A stretch of DNA of 43,579 bases from contig JABMNW010000194.1 of NCBI GenBank assembly GCA_013204455.1, positions 1 through 43,579 on the forward strand. Reading direction: 5' to 3'. The position numbers were made by a program, and so were the translations under genes. The notes below the pieces were generated by a model. The model was not told where the DNA came from, did no database searches, and saw nothing but the letters and a program-made list of their open reading frames with translations. Source of the stretch: Acidimicrobiaceae bacterium. Lineage in GTDB: Bacteria; Actinomycetota; Acidimicrobiia; Acidimicrobiales; Ilumatobacteraceae. Positions 18,132 through 26,594 of the stretch are shown here, one piece after another; position 1 is the stretch's first letter, and the number at the start of each line of letters is the position of its first letter.

Positions 18132-19390
18132 AAATAGGTTGAAACCACCGAAATTACGTTGTAGTTGTCATCGACTATTGGGATCATTCGCCATTTGTCA
18201 AATGCAGTGCAGGGGTGCGATATACCTGCGCCGACGAAATCTCCTACGTTTAGGTCTGTATTCGAATCTAAACGAACAAATGCATGTTGGTCATTTAAGT
18301 CAAATATTGTTAGGCCGCCTGCAGACTCTAATTTATTATTTCCCAGACGTTTTATCCATAATCCTGTTGGTAGGTCAATATCGTACGCGACGTCACGTTT
18401 TCCAAAGTTTAGCAATGCGAGGTTTCGCTCGGGACGTGAAATTACCGCGCCCCAAATCTCGAGTGCAGGTTTAAGAGCTTTAGTTTGAAGACGTGACCCA
18501 AATGGCGATGCACGGCTATAAAGTCCATGGTCATGCGTTATGTAGCATCCGCTACGTAAAACGATGCGAATTGGAGTTTGCCCAGTCCAACTAGCACTAA
18601 ATTTTGCTGCCACACGATCTGGAAAAGCACTACCGCCCGCGCTAAGTATGACTTCTGGTACGTTTGAAAAATGTCCTTGCTGCTCAAGGATTTGAGCAGT
18701 CTCAAACACCTGTTCAAGGAATGAATCAACTTGTTTGACACCGTCTGGGTCGTAGTGGATCACTCCTTCGAAAGCCTCAACTCCGGCAAGGGTTAAGTGA
18801 TTGGATCTAAGCACGGCGGCAACTGTCGAGCTAATTTGCTCTTTGTCTCTACATCCAGTTCGACCATTTGGAATTCCGAGCTCAAGTAGGACCTTAAGTG
18901 GGGAGCTCTTTGGAGTTTTACTCAGTACGTCATCCATTATCTCGACACCCAGCGCTGAATCGACTAGGCAGAAAATCTCAAAATTTGGGTCATTCAACTG
19001 TTCGGAGATCCAGGACAAGGAACTAGGTTCTACAACTTCACTTGCAATTAAAATTCTGGGCGACCCAAACTGCCGAAAAATTTTAGCTTGGCTAACTGTT
19101 GCGGCCGTGATTGCCCAAGATCCTGCTTCGAACTGGCGTGAGATTATTTCTGGAGACATTGTGGTCTTACCGTGAGGTGCAATTGAAAATCCGCGTTCTT
19201 TGCAGTAACCGTGAACGACATCGAGGTTGTGGTTCATCGCTGTTTCTTTTAGAACGAGTACCGGGAGGCATAGGTCGCCGGACAATAGATTCCAGTTTTG
19301 CTCTGCAATAAAGTCTGGACTCATATTGTCTGTAACAGGAAAACCCTTATGCCTCCAATCAACAATCGTTTCTTGACGGAGCGTTGTCAC
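18128..19390 (-). CDS. DSD1-family PLP-dependent amino acid deaminase/dehydratase (alanine racemase-like fold)
   Basis: LPVLVLKETAMNHNLDVVHGYCKERGFSIAPHGKTTMSPEI; C-terminal GAGISHPCTAFDKWRMIPIVDD (His/Cys Zn-site region of DSD-like enzymes). Confidence 0.85.
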   Translation of the reverse strand: MTTLRQETIVDWRHKGFPVTDNMSPDFIAEQNWNLLSGDLCLPVLVLKETAMNHNLDVVHGYCKERGFSIAPHGKTTMSPEIISRQFEAGSWAITAATVSQAKIFRQFGSPRILIASEVVEPSSLSWISEQLNDPNFEIFCLVDSALGVEIMDDVLSKTPKSSPLKVLLELGIPNGRTGCRDKEQISSTVAAVLRSNHLTLAGVEAFEGVIHYDPDGVKQVDSFLEQVFETAQILEQQGHFSNVPEVILSAGGSAFPDRVAAKFSASWTGQTPIRIVLRSGCYITHDHGLYSRASPFGSRLQTKALKPALEIWGAVISRPERNLALLNFGKRDVAYDIDLPTGLWIKRLGNNKLESAGGLTIFDLNDQHAFVRLDSNTDLNVGDFVGAGISHPCTAFDKWRMIPIVDDNYNVISVVSTYF

Positions 19391-19770
19391 TTGGCAGTTG
19401 CCGACCAGAGAATCGCGTCAATTTCAATACCTATCCCACCCAAACCACAAGAAACTGTCGTGCGAGTTGGATACGGCAAAGGAACAACTTCTTTATAAAT
19501 TCTGTCCATGGTCTCAAAATTTTCCATTGACTCGATGTACACATTTATTTTCACTGCGTCACCAAGAGAGAATCCAGCTGCTTGTGCGACTTGGCTTAAA
19601 TTCATAAAAACCTGTTGAACTCTTTGTTCGAAACTTGGGTTAACAGGTTCACCATCGGGTGCAGCTGGACCTTGACCAGAAAGAAAAAGGAACTGACCAG
19701 CGCGAATCGCCTGGTTGTATCCGCCACTCGGAGCAGGTGCTTTATCTGTGAATATAGGTATTTTTGACAT
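19387..19770 (-). CDS. RidA family (enamine/imine deaminase)
   Basis: FTDKAPAPSGGYNQAIRAGQFLFLSGQGP ... LGGIGIEIDAI; 4-bp overlap with the downstream DSD1-like gene. Confidence 0.9.
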   Translation of the reverse strand: MSKIPIFTDKAPAPSGGYNQAIRAGQFLFLSGQGPAAPDGEPVNPSFEQRVQQVFMNLSQVAQAAGFSLGDAVKINVYIESMENFETMDRIYKEVVPLPYPTRTTVSCGLGGIGIEIDAILWSATAK

Positions 19771-19813
19771 TGGGTGAATTCCTTTTTAGTAGTTTATGGT
19801 TTCGCTGGCATCG

Positions 19814-20107
19814 CTACTCAGCCTTAGCAATTGCCGCATCGCGCCGATCACGTAAGGCAGAGCAGCCAGCGCGTACCACGCGAAGTTCTTCAGTCAAACT
19901 CATTGAACAGTTGCTTCGACGTGTGTTTGCAGGGTATTCGCGCGTACGGATATATACCTCAGCAATCTTGGGACTGCAGAATGGAACCTGCTCTTCATCG
20001 ATATTTTCAAGCCAAATCGATCTTGGAATATTCTTGCCGCAATAGTCGCAATTATAAAGATCGAAAGAGAGGTACATCGGCGATCTCTCTATCCACTTCC
20101 CGCTCAT
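19814..20107 (-). CDS. Small Cys-containing protein linked to HyuB (zinc-ribbon-like N-terminus)
   Basis: 97 aa; YNCDYCGKNIPRSIW...VPFCSPKIAEVY; 4-bp ATGA overlap with the upstream hydantoinase B gene. Confidence 0.6.
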   Translation of the reverse strand: MSGKWIERSPMYLSFDLYNCDYCGKNIPRSIWLENIDEEQVPFCSPKIAEVYIRTREYPANTRRSNCSMSLTEELRVVRAGCSALRDRRDAAIAKAE

Positions 20108-21891
20108 GACTTATCCTTTCTTCCAATTCTTGGTGTGACATTCCAATTACCGTCTGAATCTAGTTCCGCTTTCAGTCCATAATCATGCTCTGCGGCCTCG
20201 GGTGTTATAAAGCCCTCACGCAAATCAGCCTCAACTCTCTCCGATGAACGTCTCATCGGATCTCCCCACCCACCACCTCCTGGCGCAATTATTTTTACTT
20301 GGTCACCCCTTCGCAAAGTAATGTTGGAAAATTTTGATGGAGAGGTAGTTCCGAACGCATTACTAAACGTTTCCCAATCCTTAGAACCTTTGCGACGAAA
20401 ATAAATTCCACTGTTCTTTCCTGGTTTTCCACCATGAATACCAAATGGATCAACTGTCATTCGATTGAATATCGCACTGACTGTTATCGAGTCTGCCTCC
20501 ATTGTCATGATTCGTTCAATTCCAAGTCCGCCCCTGTTCTCTCCAGCGCCACCTGAATCTTCAAGAAGTCGGTAAGACTCAACTCGTATTGGATAGCGAG
20601 TTTCAAATACTTCGACCGGGGTATTCCGACAATTACCGTTAATCACGATGATCTGACTGTTTCCGTCCTTTGTCGGGCGTCCACCCCATCCAGTCCCTTC
20701 AAAATGAAAATGAGAATACAAATCGCCAGATCCTGGTTGAGCACCTCCAAAGAGGAAGCAACATGAAGTGCCTCCCTGTGACGCGGGAACTCGGTCTGGG
20801 AGGGCGTTCGCGAGAGCTCCAAAAATAATATCTGTAATTCGCGGGCTAAGTTCCGTATTCCCACCGACCAGTGGTGCTGGAAACTCGCAGTTAACGATTG
20901 TCCCAGGTGGAGCGATTGTATGTATTGGACGGTAGCAGCCCTCATTCCGAGGAATTGTTGGATCTGTCAAATGCATCAACGCGTTGTACACCGCTGACGC
21001 AGTGACGGCGAATGTCCCATTCATTGGTCCTGCAGCTTGTAATGAAGACCCAGTGAAATCGCAGGTAATCTGATCATCGTCAACGACAACTTTGCAGCGC
21101 ACCGTGTATGGAATATTAAGGACACCGTCATCTTCAATGATGTCTTCGAAGAAGTACTCGCCATCTGGGATTTGTCTAATTTCTTCACGCATTCGTCGCT
21201 CCGCAATCCGGATGAGATCGTTAGTCGCATTTTGGTAAGTCTCAAGTCCATATTTTTCAATGAGACTAGTTAATCGACGTTCGGCAACGTTGAGTGATCC
21301 AACCATGGCCATCAGGTCTCCGTAGGTTGTCTTTGGTGTTCGGTGGTTAGCAAAAATTATTTTCCAGATGTCTTCTTGTGGTATTCCTTCGCGTTGCAGC
21401 CATAGTGGCGGTAGCCGAAGTCCTTCTTGAAATATGTCAGTTGCATCGCCAGCTAGTCCACCCGGTGCCTTGGCTCCTGGTTCGGCTAGGTGGGCACAAT
21501 TGGCAACGAAAGCGACAATCTCGCCCTTGTGAAAAACTGCCTTAAGCAAGGTGTGCTCTGGGATATGACCACTCCCGCGATAAGGGTCATTCATGATGAT
21601 TACATCTCCCGGTTTGTAAACGTCGGGACCTAACTCATCAATCATCCATTCAACAGTGAATTTAATAGTTCCAATCTGCGAAGGACAGAACTCAGCCTGT
21701 GAGATCATTCGACCATACTTGTCAAAAAGCACACAAGAGAAATCAAGTGATTCATTGAACATCGGAGAGTATGCGGTGCGCATCATGGCTATACCCATTT
21801 CACGACACGTTGTTGCTAAGTAATTATCAATTACGGTGAGCGTAACTTGATCTACTTTTAGATCAGGCGAACTGGAAACTCTAGTCGTCAT
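20104..21891 (-). CDS. hyuB: Hydantoinase B / oxoprolinase family protein
   Basis: EMGIAMMRTAYSPMFNESLDFSCVLFD, GDVIIMNDPYRGSGHIPEHTLLKAVF, GGAGENRGGLGIER, APGGGGWGDP. Confidence 0.93.
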   Translation of the reverse strand: MTTRVSSSPDLKVDQVTLTVIDNYLATTCREMGIAMMRTAYSPMFNESLDFSCVLFDKYGRMISQAEFCPSQIGTIKFTVEWMIDELGPDVYKPGDVIIMNDPYRGSGHIPEHTLLKAVFHKGEIVAFVANCAHLAEPGAKAPGGLAGDATDIFQEGLRLPPLWLQREGIPQEDIWKIIFANHRTPKTTYGDLMAMVGSLNVAERRLTSLIEKYGLETYQNATNDLIRIAERRMREEIRQIPDGEYFFEDIIEDDGVLNIPYTVRCKVVVDDDQITCDFTGSSLQAAGPMNGTFAVTASAVYNALMHLTDPTIPRNEGCYRPIHTIAPPGTIVNCEFPAPLVGGNTELSPRITDIIFGALANALPDRVPASQGGTSCCFLFGGAQPGSGDLYSHFHFEGTGWGGRPTKDGNSQIIVINGNCRNTPVEVFETRYPIRVESYRLLEDSGGAGENRGGLGIERIMTMEADSITVSAIFNRMTVDPFGIHGGKPGKNSGIYFRRKGSKDWETFSNAFGTTSPSKFSNITLRRGDQVKIIAPGGGGWGDPMRRSSERVEADLREGFITPEAAEHDYGLKAELDSDGNWNVTPRIGRKDKS

Positions 21892-23936
21892 TTGAGTACC
21901 TCTAAGATCAAAATATCGTATGGATTACGGATTACTTTCATACCAGGTTCAACAAGAGTTGTTGAACCGTCTTCTTCGATGATCAGTGGGCCTTCGAAAG
22001 AAACATTAACTGGCATTGATTTTCGACGGATCACAGTGCAGGGGACTGTCCCGAGCATTTCAAAATGAACGCTTCGTGTTTGAGTAATTTGTGTCCCTGT
22101 ATCTGTAAGAGTTGCGAGTTTCGGATGCTGGATCAGACCAATTGCAGCAACTTTGAAACTGATCATTTCAATTACGGCTTCGTTCATACTGTATTCATAC
22201 ATCGCGATATGTTTGCGATTGAAAGCCTCGTAGGCGCTTTCGATCTGCTCCTTTGCTGACTCATTATTAGTACTACGTAGTGACGGAACAACAACTTCCA
22301 TTTCATAATTTTGCCCTAGGTATCTCATGTTTATTGAGTATTCATAGGTTGGCTCACCTTCGAAACCTTGTTGCCTAAGTTCGATAGCCGCTGCATCGGC
22401 AATAACATCAAATCGTTCTACAACTTCGCTCGGCGTAACTCGGTCTGATCTAAATGACTGGGTCCATACCTTGTCCACACGTAAATCGCCCATCAGTAGT
22501 CCCAACGCACAAAATCCACCTGGATATGGGGGAATAATAACCTTTGGTATCCCTAATTTACGCGCGATCGCGGATCCATGCAGCGGCCCAGCGCCGCCAA
22601 AGGCGAGGAGGGCGAAATTACGGGGGTCATGTCCACGTTCAATACTTACCATTCGAATCGCATTCGCCATGTTCTCGTTTGCAATTTCTACAACTGCTAG
22701 TGCTAACTCGAGATCTTTCATTCCTAGAATTTTTGATAATCTCCCGAGCTCGGCATCGATCAAAGATCTATCAAGTTGTAGCTTTCCTCCGAGGAAGTAA
22801 TCCGGGTTCAGTCGTCCGAGAGTTAGATTTGCGTCAGTTAACGTAATATTTGTGCCACCTTGGCCGTAACAGATAGGACCTGGAACGGCACCAGCGCTTC
22901 TTGGTCCTACTTGAAGAAATCCGCCCGAATTGACTGAAGCAATGGATCCACCTCCGGCTCCAACCGTCTTAATGTCGATAAGCGGAATTGCTGCTGGGAT
23001 TCCCCATTCAATTTCGTATTCAGTCGTATAGCTAATTTGTCCATCCAGAACCATTCCAACATCTGCGCTTGTTCCACCTACGTCAATGGTCACTACATTA
23101 TTGAGTCCGAGCAGCGCAGAAACACGTTGACTAGCGACAGCTCCACCAGCAGGACCAGACATCGCCAAGTGGATTGGCTGTAATGCTGCAGCATCCGCAT
23201 TCATAAGACCACCATTTGACTTCATCAGTGACCATGGGTGAATGAAGCCTGCATCTGCAAGACCACTTTTTAGGCTGCTCACATAATTTTGAATTAATGG
23301 TTTGATGAATGCGTCAGCGATTGTGGTGCTAGACCTCTCGTACTCGCGCCAAATCGGCGCAATTTCATGCGAAACTGAGATTGGAAGATTGGGGAATCTC
23401 TCTCGCAGTCGGTTCGCTAGAAGTTTCTCATGAGTAGTGTTTAGATATGAGAACAATAGGCAGATCGCTAAAGATTCATAATTTCCAGCATCTACGTGAT
23501 CTATAACGCGATCGATATCAGCGTCTTCTAGTTTTGTGACTATCTCGCCTTTGGCGTTTACGCGCTCGTTAACGCCAATGCAGTTTCTCCTACTTTGAAA
23601 CAACGGCGTGGGTTTATCCCAAGTTAAGTCGTAAAGAAATTGACGATTCACACGCTGAATATAGGCCGTATCTTCATATCCAGCGGTACAAATAAAACCC
23701 ACTTTCGCTCCAGTTCTCTGGATAAGCGCATTCGTTGCAACTGTTGTGCCATGAACCAGTCCCTCAATATTATTTAGGGGCACTTCGGACTGCTTTAGCG
23801 CTCCGACAAAGGCTTGAAGTGGCTTACTGGGAGTACTCGGAACCTTGAGCGATGAGATCTCGCCCGTGCTCATGTTAAATCGAACCAGGTCTGTAAAAGT
23901 TCCGCCCGTGTCTATACCAATTCGGTAGTTAGTCAT
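21888..23936 (-). CDS. hyuA: Hydantoinase A / oxoprolinase family protein
   Basis: YRIGIDTGGTFTDLVRF, GLVHGTTVATNALIQRTGAK, VVTIDVGGTSADVGMV, FGGAGPLHGSAIARKLGIPKVIIPPYPGGFCALGLLMGDLR. ORF opens at 23972; MTNYRIG at 23936 is the likely start. Confidence 0.93.
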   Translation of the reverse strand: MTNYRIGIDTGGTFTDLVRFNMSTGEISSLKVPSTPSKPLQAFVGALKQSEVPLNNIEGLVHGTTVATNALIQRTGAKVGFICTAGYEDTAYIQRVNRQFLYDLTWDKPTPLFQSRRNCIGVNERVNAKGEIVTKLEDADIDRVIDHVDAGNYESLAICLLFSYLNTTHEKLLANRLRERFPNLPISVSHEIAPIWREYERSSTTIADAFIKPLIQNYVSSLKSGLADAGFIHPWSLMKSNGGLMNADAAALQPIHLAMSGPAGGAVASQRVSALLGLNNVVTIDVGGTSADVGMVLDGQISYTTEYEIEWGIPAAIPLIDIKTVGAGGGSIASVNSGGFLQVGPRSAGAVPGPICYGQGGTNITLTDANLTLGRLNPDYFLGGKLQLDRSLIDAELGRLSKILGMKDLELALAVVEIANENMANAIRMVSIERGHDPRNFALLAFGGAGPLHGSAIARKLGIPKVIIPPYPGGFCALGLLMGDLRVDKVWTQSFRSDRVTPSEVVERFDVIADAAAIELRQQGFEGEPTYEYSINMRYLGQNYEMEVVVPSLRSTNNESAKEQIESAYEAFNRKHIAMYEYSMNEAVIEMISFKVAAIGLIQHPKLATLTDTGTQITQTRSVHFEMLGTVPCTVIRRKSMPVNVSFEGPLIIEEDGSTTLVEPGMKVIRNPYDILILEVLK

Positions 23937-23943
23937 GGAAGAA

Positions 23944-23953
23944 TTATATATAA
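23944..23953. promoter_or_regulatory. AT-rich palindrome TTATATATAA upstream of hyuA
   Basis: Perfect 10-bp palindrome just upstream of the preferred hyuA start. Confidence 0.35.
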
Positions 23954-24023
23954 TATAACCTTCGGTGGACAAATTAATAGATGATTTTCTAGCGCCAAAA
24001 TTACAACAACAAACATTTTCAGC

Positions 24024-24037
24024 ACCTATATATAGGT
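24024..24037. promoter_or_regulatory. Perfect 14-bp palindrome ACCTATATATAGGT upstream of the SDR gene
   Basis: Sequence equals its own reverse complement; ends 10 bp before the ATG at 24048. Confidence 0.5.
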
Positions 24038-24047
24038 ATCAGTAATC

Positions 24048-24830
24048 ATGTCTCAGATCTTAAAAAAACGCCTTAGCGGTCGTGTTGCAGTGGTTACGGG
24101 GGGAGCGAGAGGAATTGGCAAGGCCATTGTTCTTCGTTTGGCAGAAGAAGGTGCGACAGTAGTGTTTACTCAGCGTTCCCAAGACGAAGGTATTAATTTT
24201 GAATCAAGTCTTATATCGCGGGGATATGGTGCAAAATTTATTTCTGCGGATATTAGATCACCCAATGAAGTCAAGAGAGTTTTCGATTTCGTTCGTAGCG
24301 AATATCATCGCCTCGATATCGTTTGCAACAATGCCGCAGTTGGGCTTTTGAGGTCAGTAGTCGATACAACCGATGAGCAATTTGTGGACTTGATGGCGAC
24401 AAACGTTCAAAGTATTTTTTTGACTTCACGGTTTGCTATTCCACTAATGATGGAAGGGTCGGGAGGAAGTGTGATCAATATTGGCTCTATCGCCGCAGAT
24501 GTTGGGTTACTAGATGACGCCGCGTATTGTGCGTCCAAGGGTGCAGTTCATGCATTAACTCGTCAAATGGCGTTAGATTACGCGAAAGCAGGGATTCGTG
24601 TTAACTGTGTTGCTCCTGGATTTATTGAGACAGAACAAATGCGTGTTTACATTGCTAGTCATCATGATGATGCTCATAGGGTCAAACAACAGATCATTGA
24701 TCTTCATCCATTGGGTCGGGTTGGTCAACCTTCGGAAGTTGCGTCAGCCGTAGCTTTTTTGGCATCCGATGATGCGTCTTTTATTACTGGAACTTCACTT
24801 GCGGTTGATGGCGGATTACTAGCTCGATAG
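24048..24830 (+). CDS. SDR family oxidoreductase
   Basis: VAVVTGGARGIGKAI, NNAAVG, YCASKGAVHALTRQMALDYAKAGIRVNCVAPGFIET. Confidence 0.93.
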   Translation: MSQILKKRLSGRVAVVTGGARGIGKAIVLRLAEEGATVVFTQRSQDEGINFESSLISRGYGAKFISADIRSPNEVKRVFDFVRSEYHRLDIVCNNAAVGLLRSVVDTTDEQFVDLMATNVQSIFLTSRFAIPLMMEGSGGSVINIGSIAADVGLLDDAAYCASKGAVHALTRQMALDYAKAGIRVNCVAPGFIETEQMRVYIASHHDDAHRVKQQIIDLHPLGRVGQPSEVASAVAFLASDDASFITGTSLAVDGGLLAR

Positions 24831-25574
24831 TAACTCTTCGAAATAAACTCCGCGTGCATCCATTTCGAATTCTATATCGAATACAGGAGGTCGAGTGAAA
24901 AATACTTGCAAACCGAATCGATCCGCATCGCGAATAAAATGCCGGAGGCTTTCATTGAGTATTGAATTTACAGGTTGAACTGTGTAAATTGAAATACTTG
25001 TCACGTCCGACCATGAAACACCGAGTCCACTTAAACGATCAGACATTACGTCACGAACAAAAACTACTTTCTCTTTTAGCCCTTCTTGGCTTGTGTCGTG
25101 ACGGCGAACAATATTCATGGAGTCAAGATCCGATCCGCGTAATTCGCCAGATCCAGCAACGACAAAGGATTTTGGACCATTGTTTTCTCTTCGACGAGTA
25201 TAAGAAAATGCATGCACCGTAGTTTCAGTTATTTCGCATTGATCAGGGACAACATTCGTTCGTGCTATTGGGTTTAAATCATTTGCTAGGAGTCCGAATT
25301 TGTTAATTACATTCATGTATTGTGAATTAAAATCAACGAACTCTTGCATTGTACGAACCTTTGGAGAACGAAGTTCGATCGAAGCCAGGGCACGCATGTG
25401 GTGTGGTTGATTACTTAAGTGTTGGTAAATTTTATTAAATCCGTCCTCCCACTGGGTATTGCGCAACATAGTTACTCGGACGAGTTCGTAATTCTCATCA
25501 GCGATAACTCCACACGAGTAAGGCTCTATTCCTTGCAAAAATCGAAAATGGCCTTCAGTGTTATGGTGCAACAT
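24819..25574 (-). CDS. Uncharacterised protein, possibly Rid-like fold
   Basis: 251 aa intact ORF; C-terminal GVSWSDVTSISIYTVQ...FFTRPPVFDIEFEMDARGVYFEE resembles the C-terminal pattern of YjgF/RidA-like proteins; assignment tentative. Confidence 0.55.
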   Translation of the reverse strand: MLHHNTEGHFRFLQGIEPYSCGVIADENYELVRVTMLRNTQWEDGFNKIYQHLSNQPHHMRALASIELRSPKVRTMQEFVDFNSQYMNVINKFGLLANDLNPIARTNVVPDQCEITETTVHAFSYTRRRENNGPKSFVVAGSGELRGSDLDSMNIVRRHDTSQEGLKEKVVFVRDVMSDRLSGLGVSWSDVTSISIYTVQPVNSILNESLRHFIRDADRFGLQVFFTRPPVFDIEFEMDARGVYFEELLSS

Positions 25575-25597
25575 GCCGATTTGGTTTTAAATGTATC

Positions 25598-26512
25598 TCA
25601 TTGAACAGCGATTTTAAGTAACTCAAATAATCGATCTACTTCCATGCGGGTCTCGTTATCTAGTCGATAACTAACCGGTCCTCGAATAATTTCATTCCTA
25701 AATACTTGTTGCCGATTAAGGAGATACTTTTCTACAGCGAGAAACGCATCGAGACTGTTTTGAAGTGAAATCATTGAAGTCAGTGGTCCATTAATTGCGT
25801 TTATCCGATTAGTGTCGTTTGATTCGAGGGCCCGCCAGAGAGCCACAATTGCCCAACACATATCAGCACCAGGCATCGTTGCTTGTGCTCCGCGATGGTA
25901 ACTATCGACTAAAGCAATGCCGCCACTTCCTTCGAAAATATGCGCTTTTCCATTGGTCAGATCGCGCAGTGCGCTCAAGCGTGGGCCTATCGGCGTCGCC
26001 TCCGGCTTGTACATCACGCGCTCACCGAATGTCTTAAGTAGCGAAGCCTGCATCGTTAATGACATCGGTCGACCCACATATCCGCTTGCATCTTGAACAA
26101 TTACGGGGATATTTATTGAGTTAATCAAATGTTCGTAGTATTTTAATAGTTCGTTATCATCGGCAGAAGTTGATGTCGGAGGAATTGCCATAACAGCACT
26201 CGCTCCGACACTCTCGGCATATTTTGCGTGACGAACAGCAACTTTTGTACTTTCTGCGCCAACACTAATAATGACTTGACCGCGTTTTGTACCAAGCCGA
26301 CAGGCATTTTCTGCCAAACTGTCCCTTTCCTCAGAAGAAAGGCGTAAAACCTCTGAAACCATTGCCATCACTATTCCTTGAACTCCTTGGTCGTATAGCC
26401 AAGAAATCTCTCCATCCAAGGTTTCAACATCGATTGATTCGTCTTCCAAAAAGGGCGTCTGAAATACAGGGTAGACACCCTTAAATGCATGAGATTTGCC
26501 AATTTGGGACAT
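25598..26512 (-). CDS. Dihydrodipicolinate synthase family protein (DapA/NanA superfamily)
   Basis: GVYPVFQTPFLEDESIDVETLDGEISWLYDQGVQGIVMA, PVIVQDASGYVGRPM, VMYKPEATPIGP (Schiff-base Lys). ORF opens at 26524; MSQIGKSH at 26512 is an alternative start. Confidence 0.9.
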   Translation of the reverse strand: MSQIGKSHAFKGVYPVFQTPFLEDESIDVETLDGEISWLYDQGVQGIVMAMVSEVLRLSSEERDSLAENACRLGTKRGQVIISVGAESTKVAVRHAKYAESVGASAVMAIPPTSTSADDNELLKYYEHLINSINIPVIVQDASGYVGRPMSLTMQASLLKTFGERVMYKPEATPIGPRLSALRDLTNGKAHIFEGSGGIALVDSYHRGAQATMPGADMCWAIVALWRALESNDTNRINAINGPLTSMISLQNSLDAFLAVEKYLLNRQQVFRNEIIRGPVSYRLDNETRMEVDRLFELLKIAVQ

Positions 26513-26564
26513 AAAGATGATCACCTTTTACTCGATTATGGAAATTTTTCGAATTGAACTAAAG

Positions 26565-26575
26565 AATATAGTATA
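26565..26575. promoter_or_regulatory. AT-rich element AATATAGTATA upstream of the DMFase-like gene
   Basis: 9 of 11 positions match AATATAATATT at 13635. Confidence 0.3.
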
Positions 26576-26594
26576 ACAAGTATCAAATCTTCAA

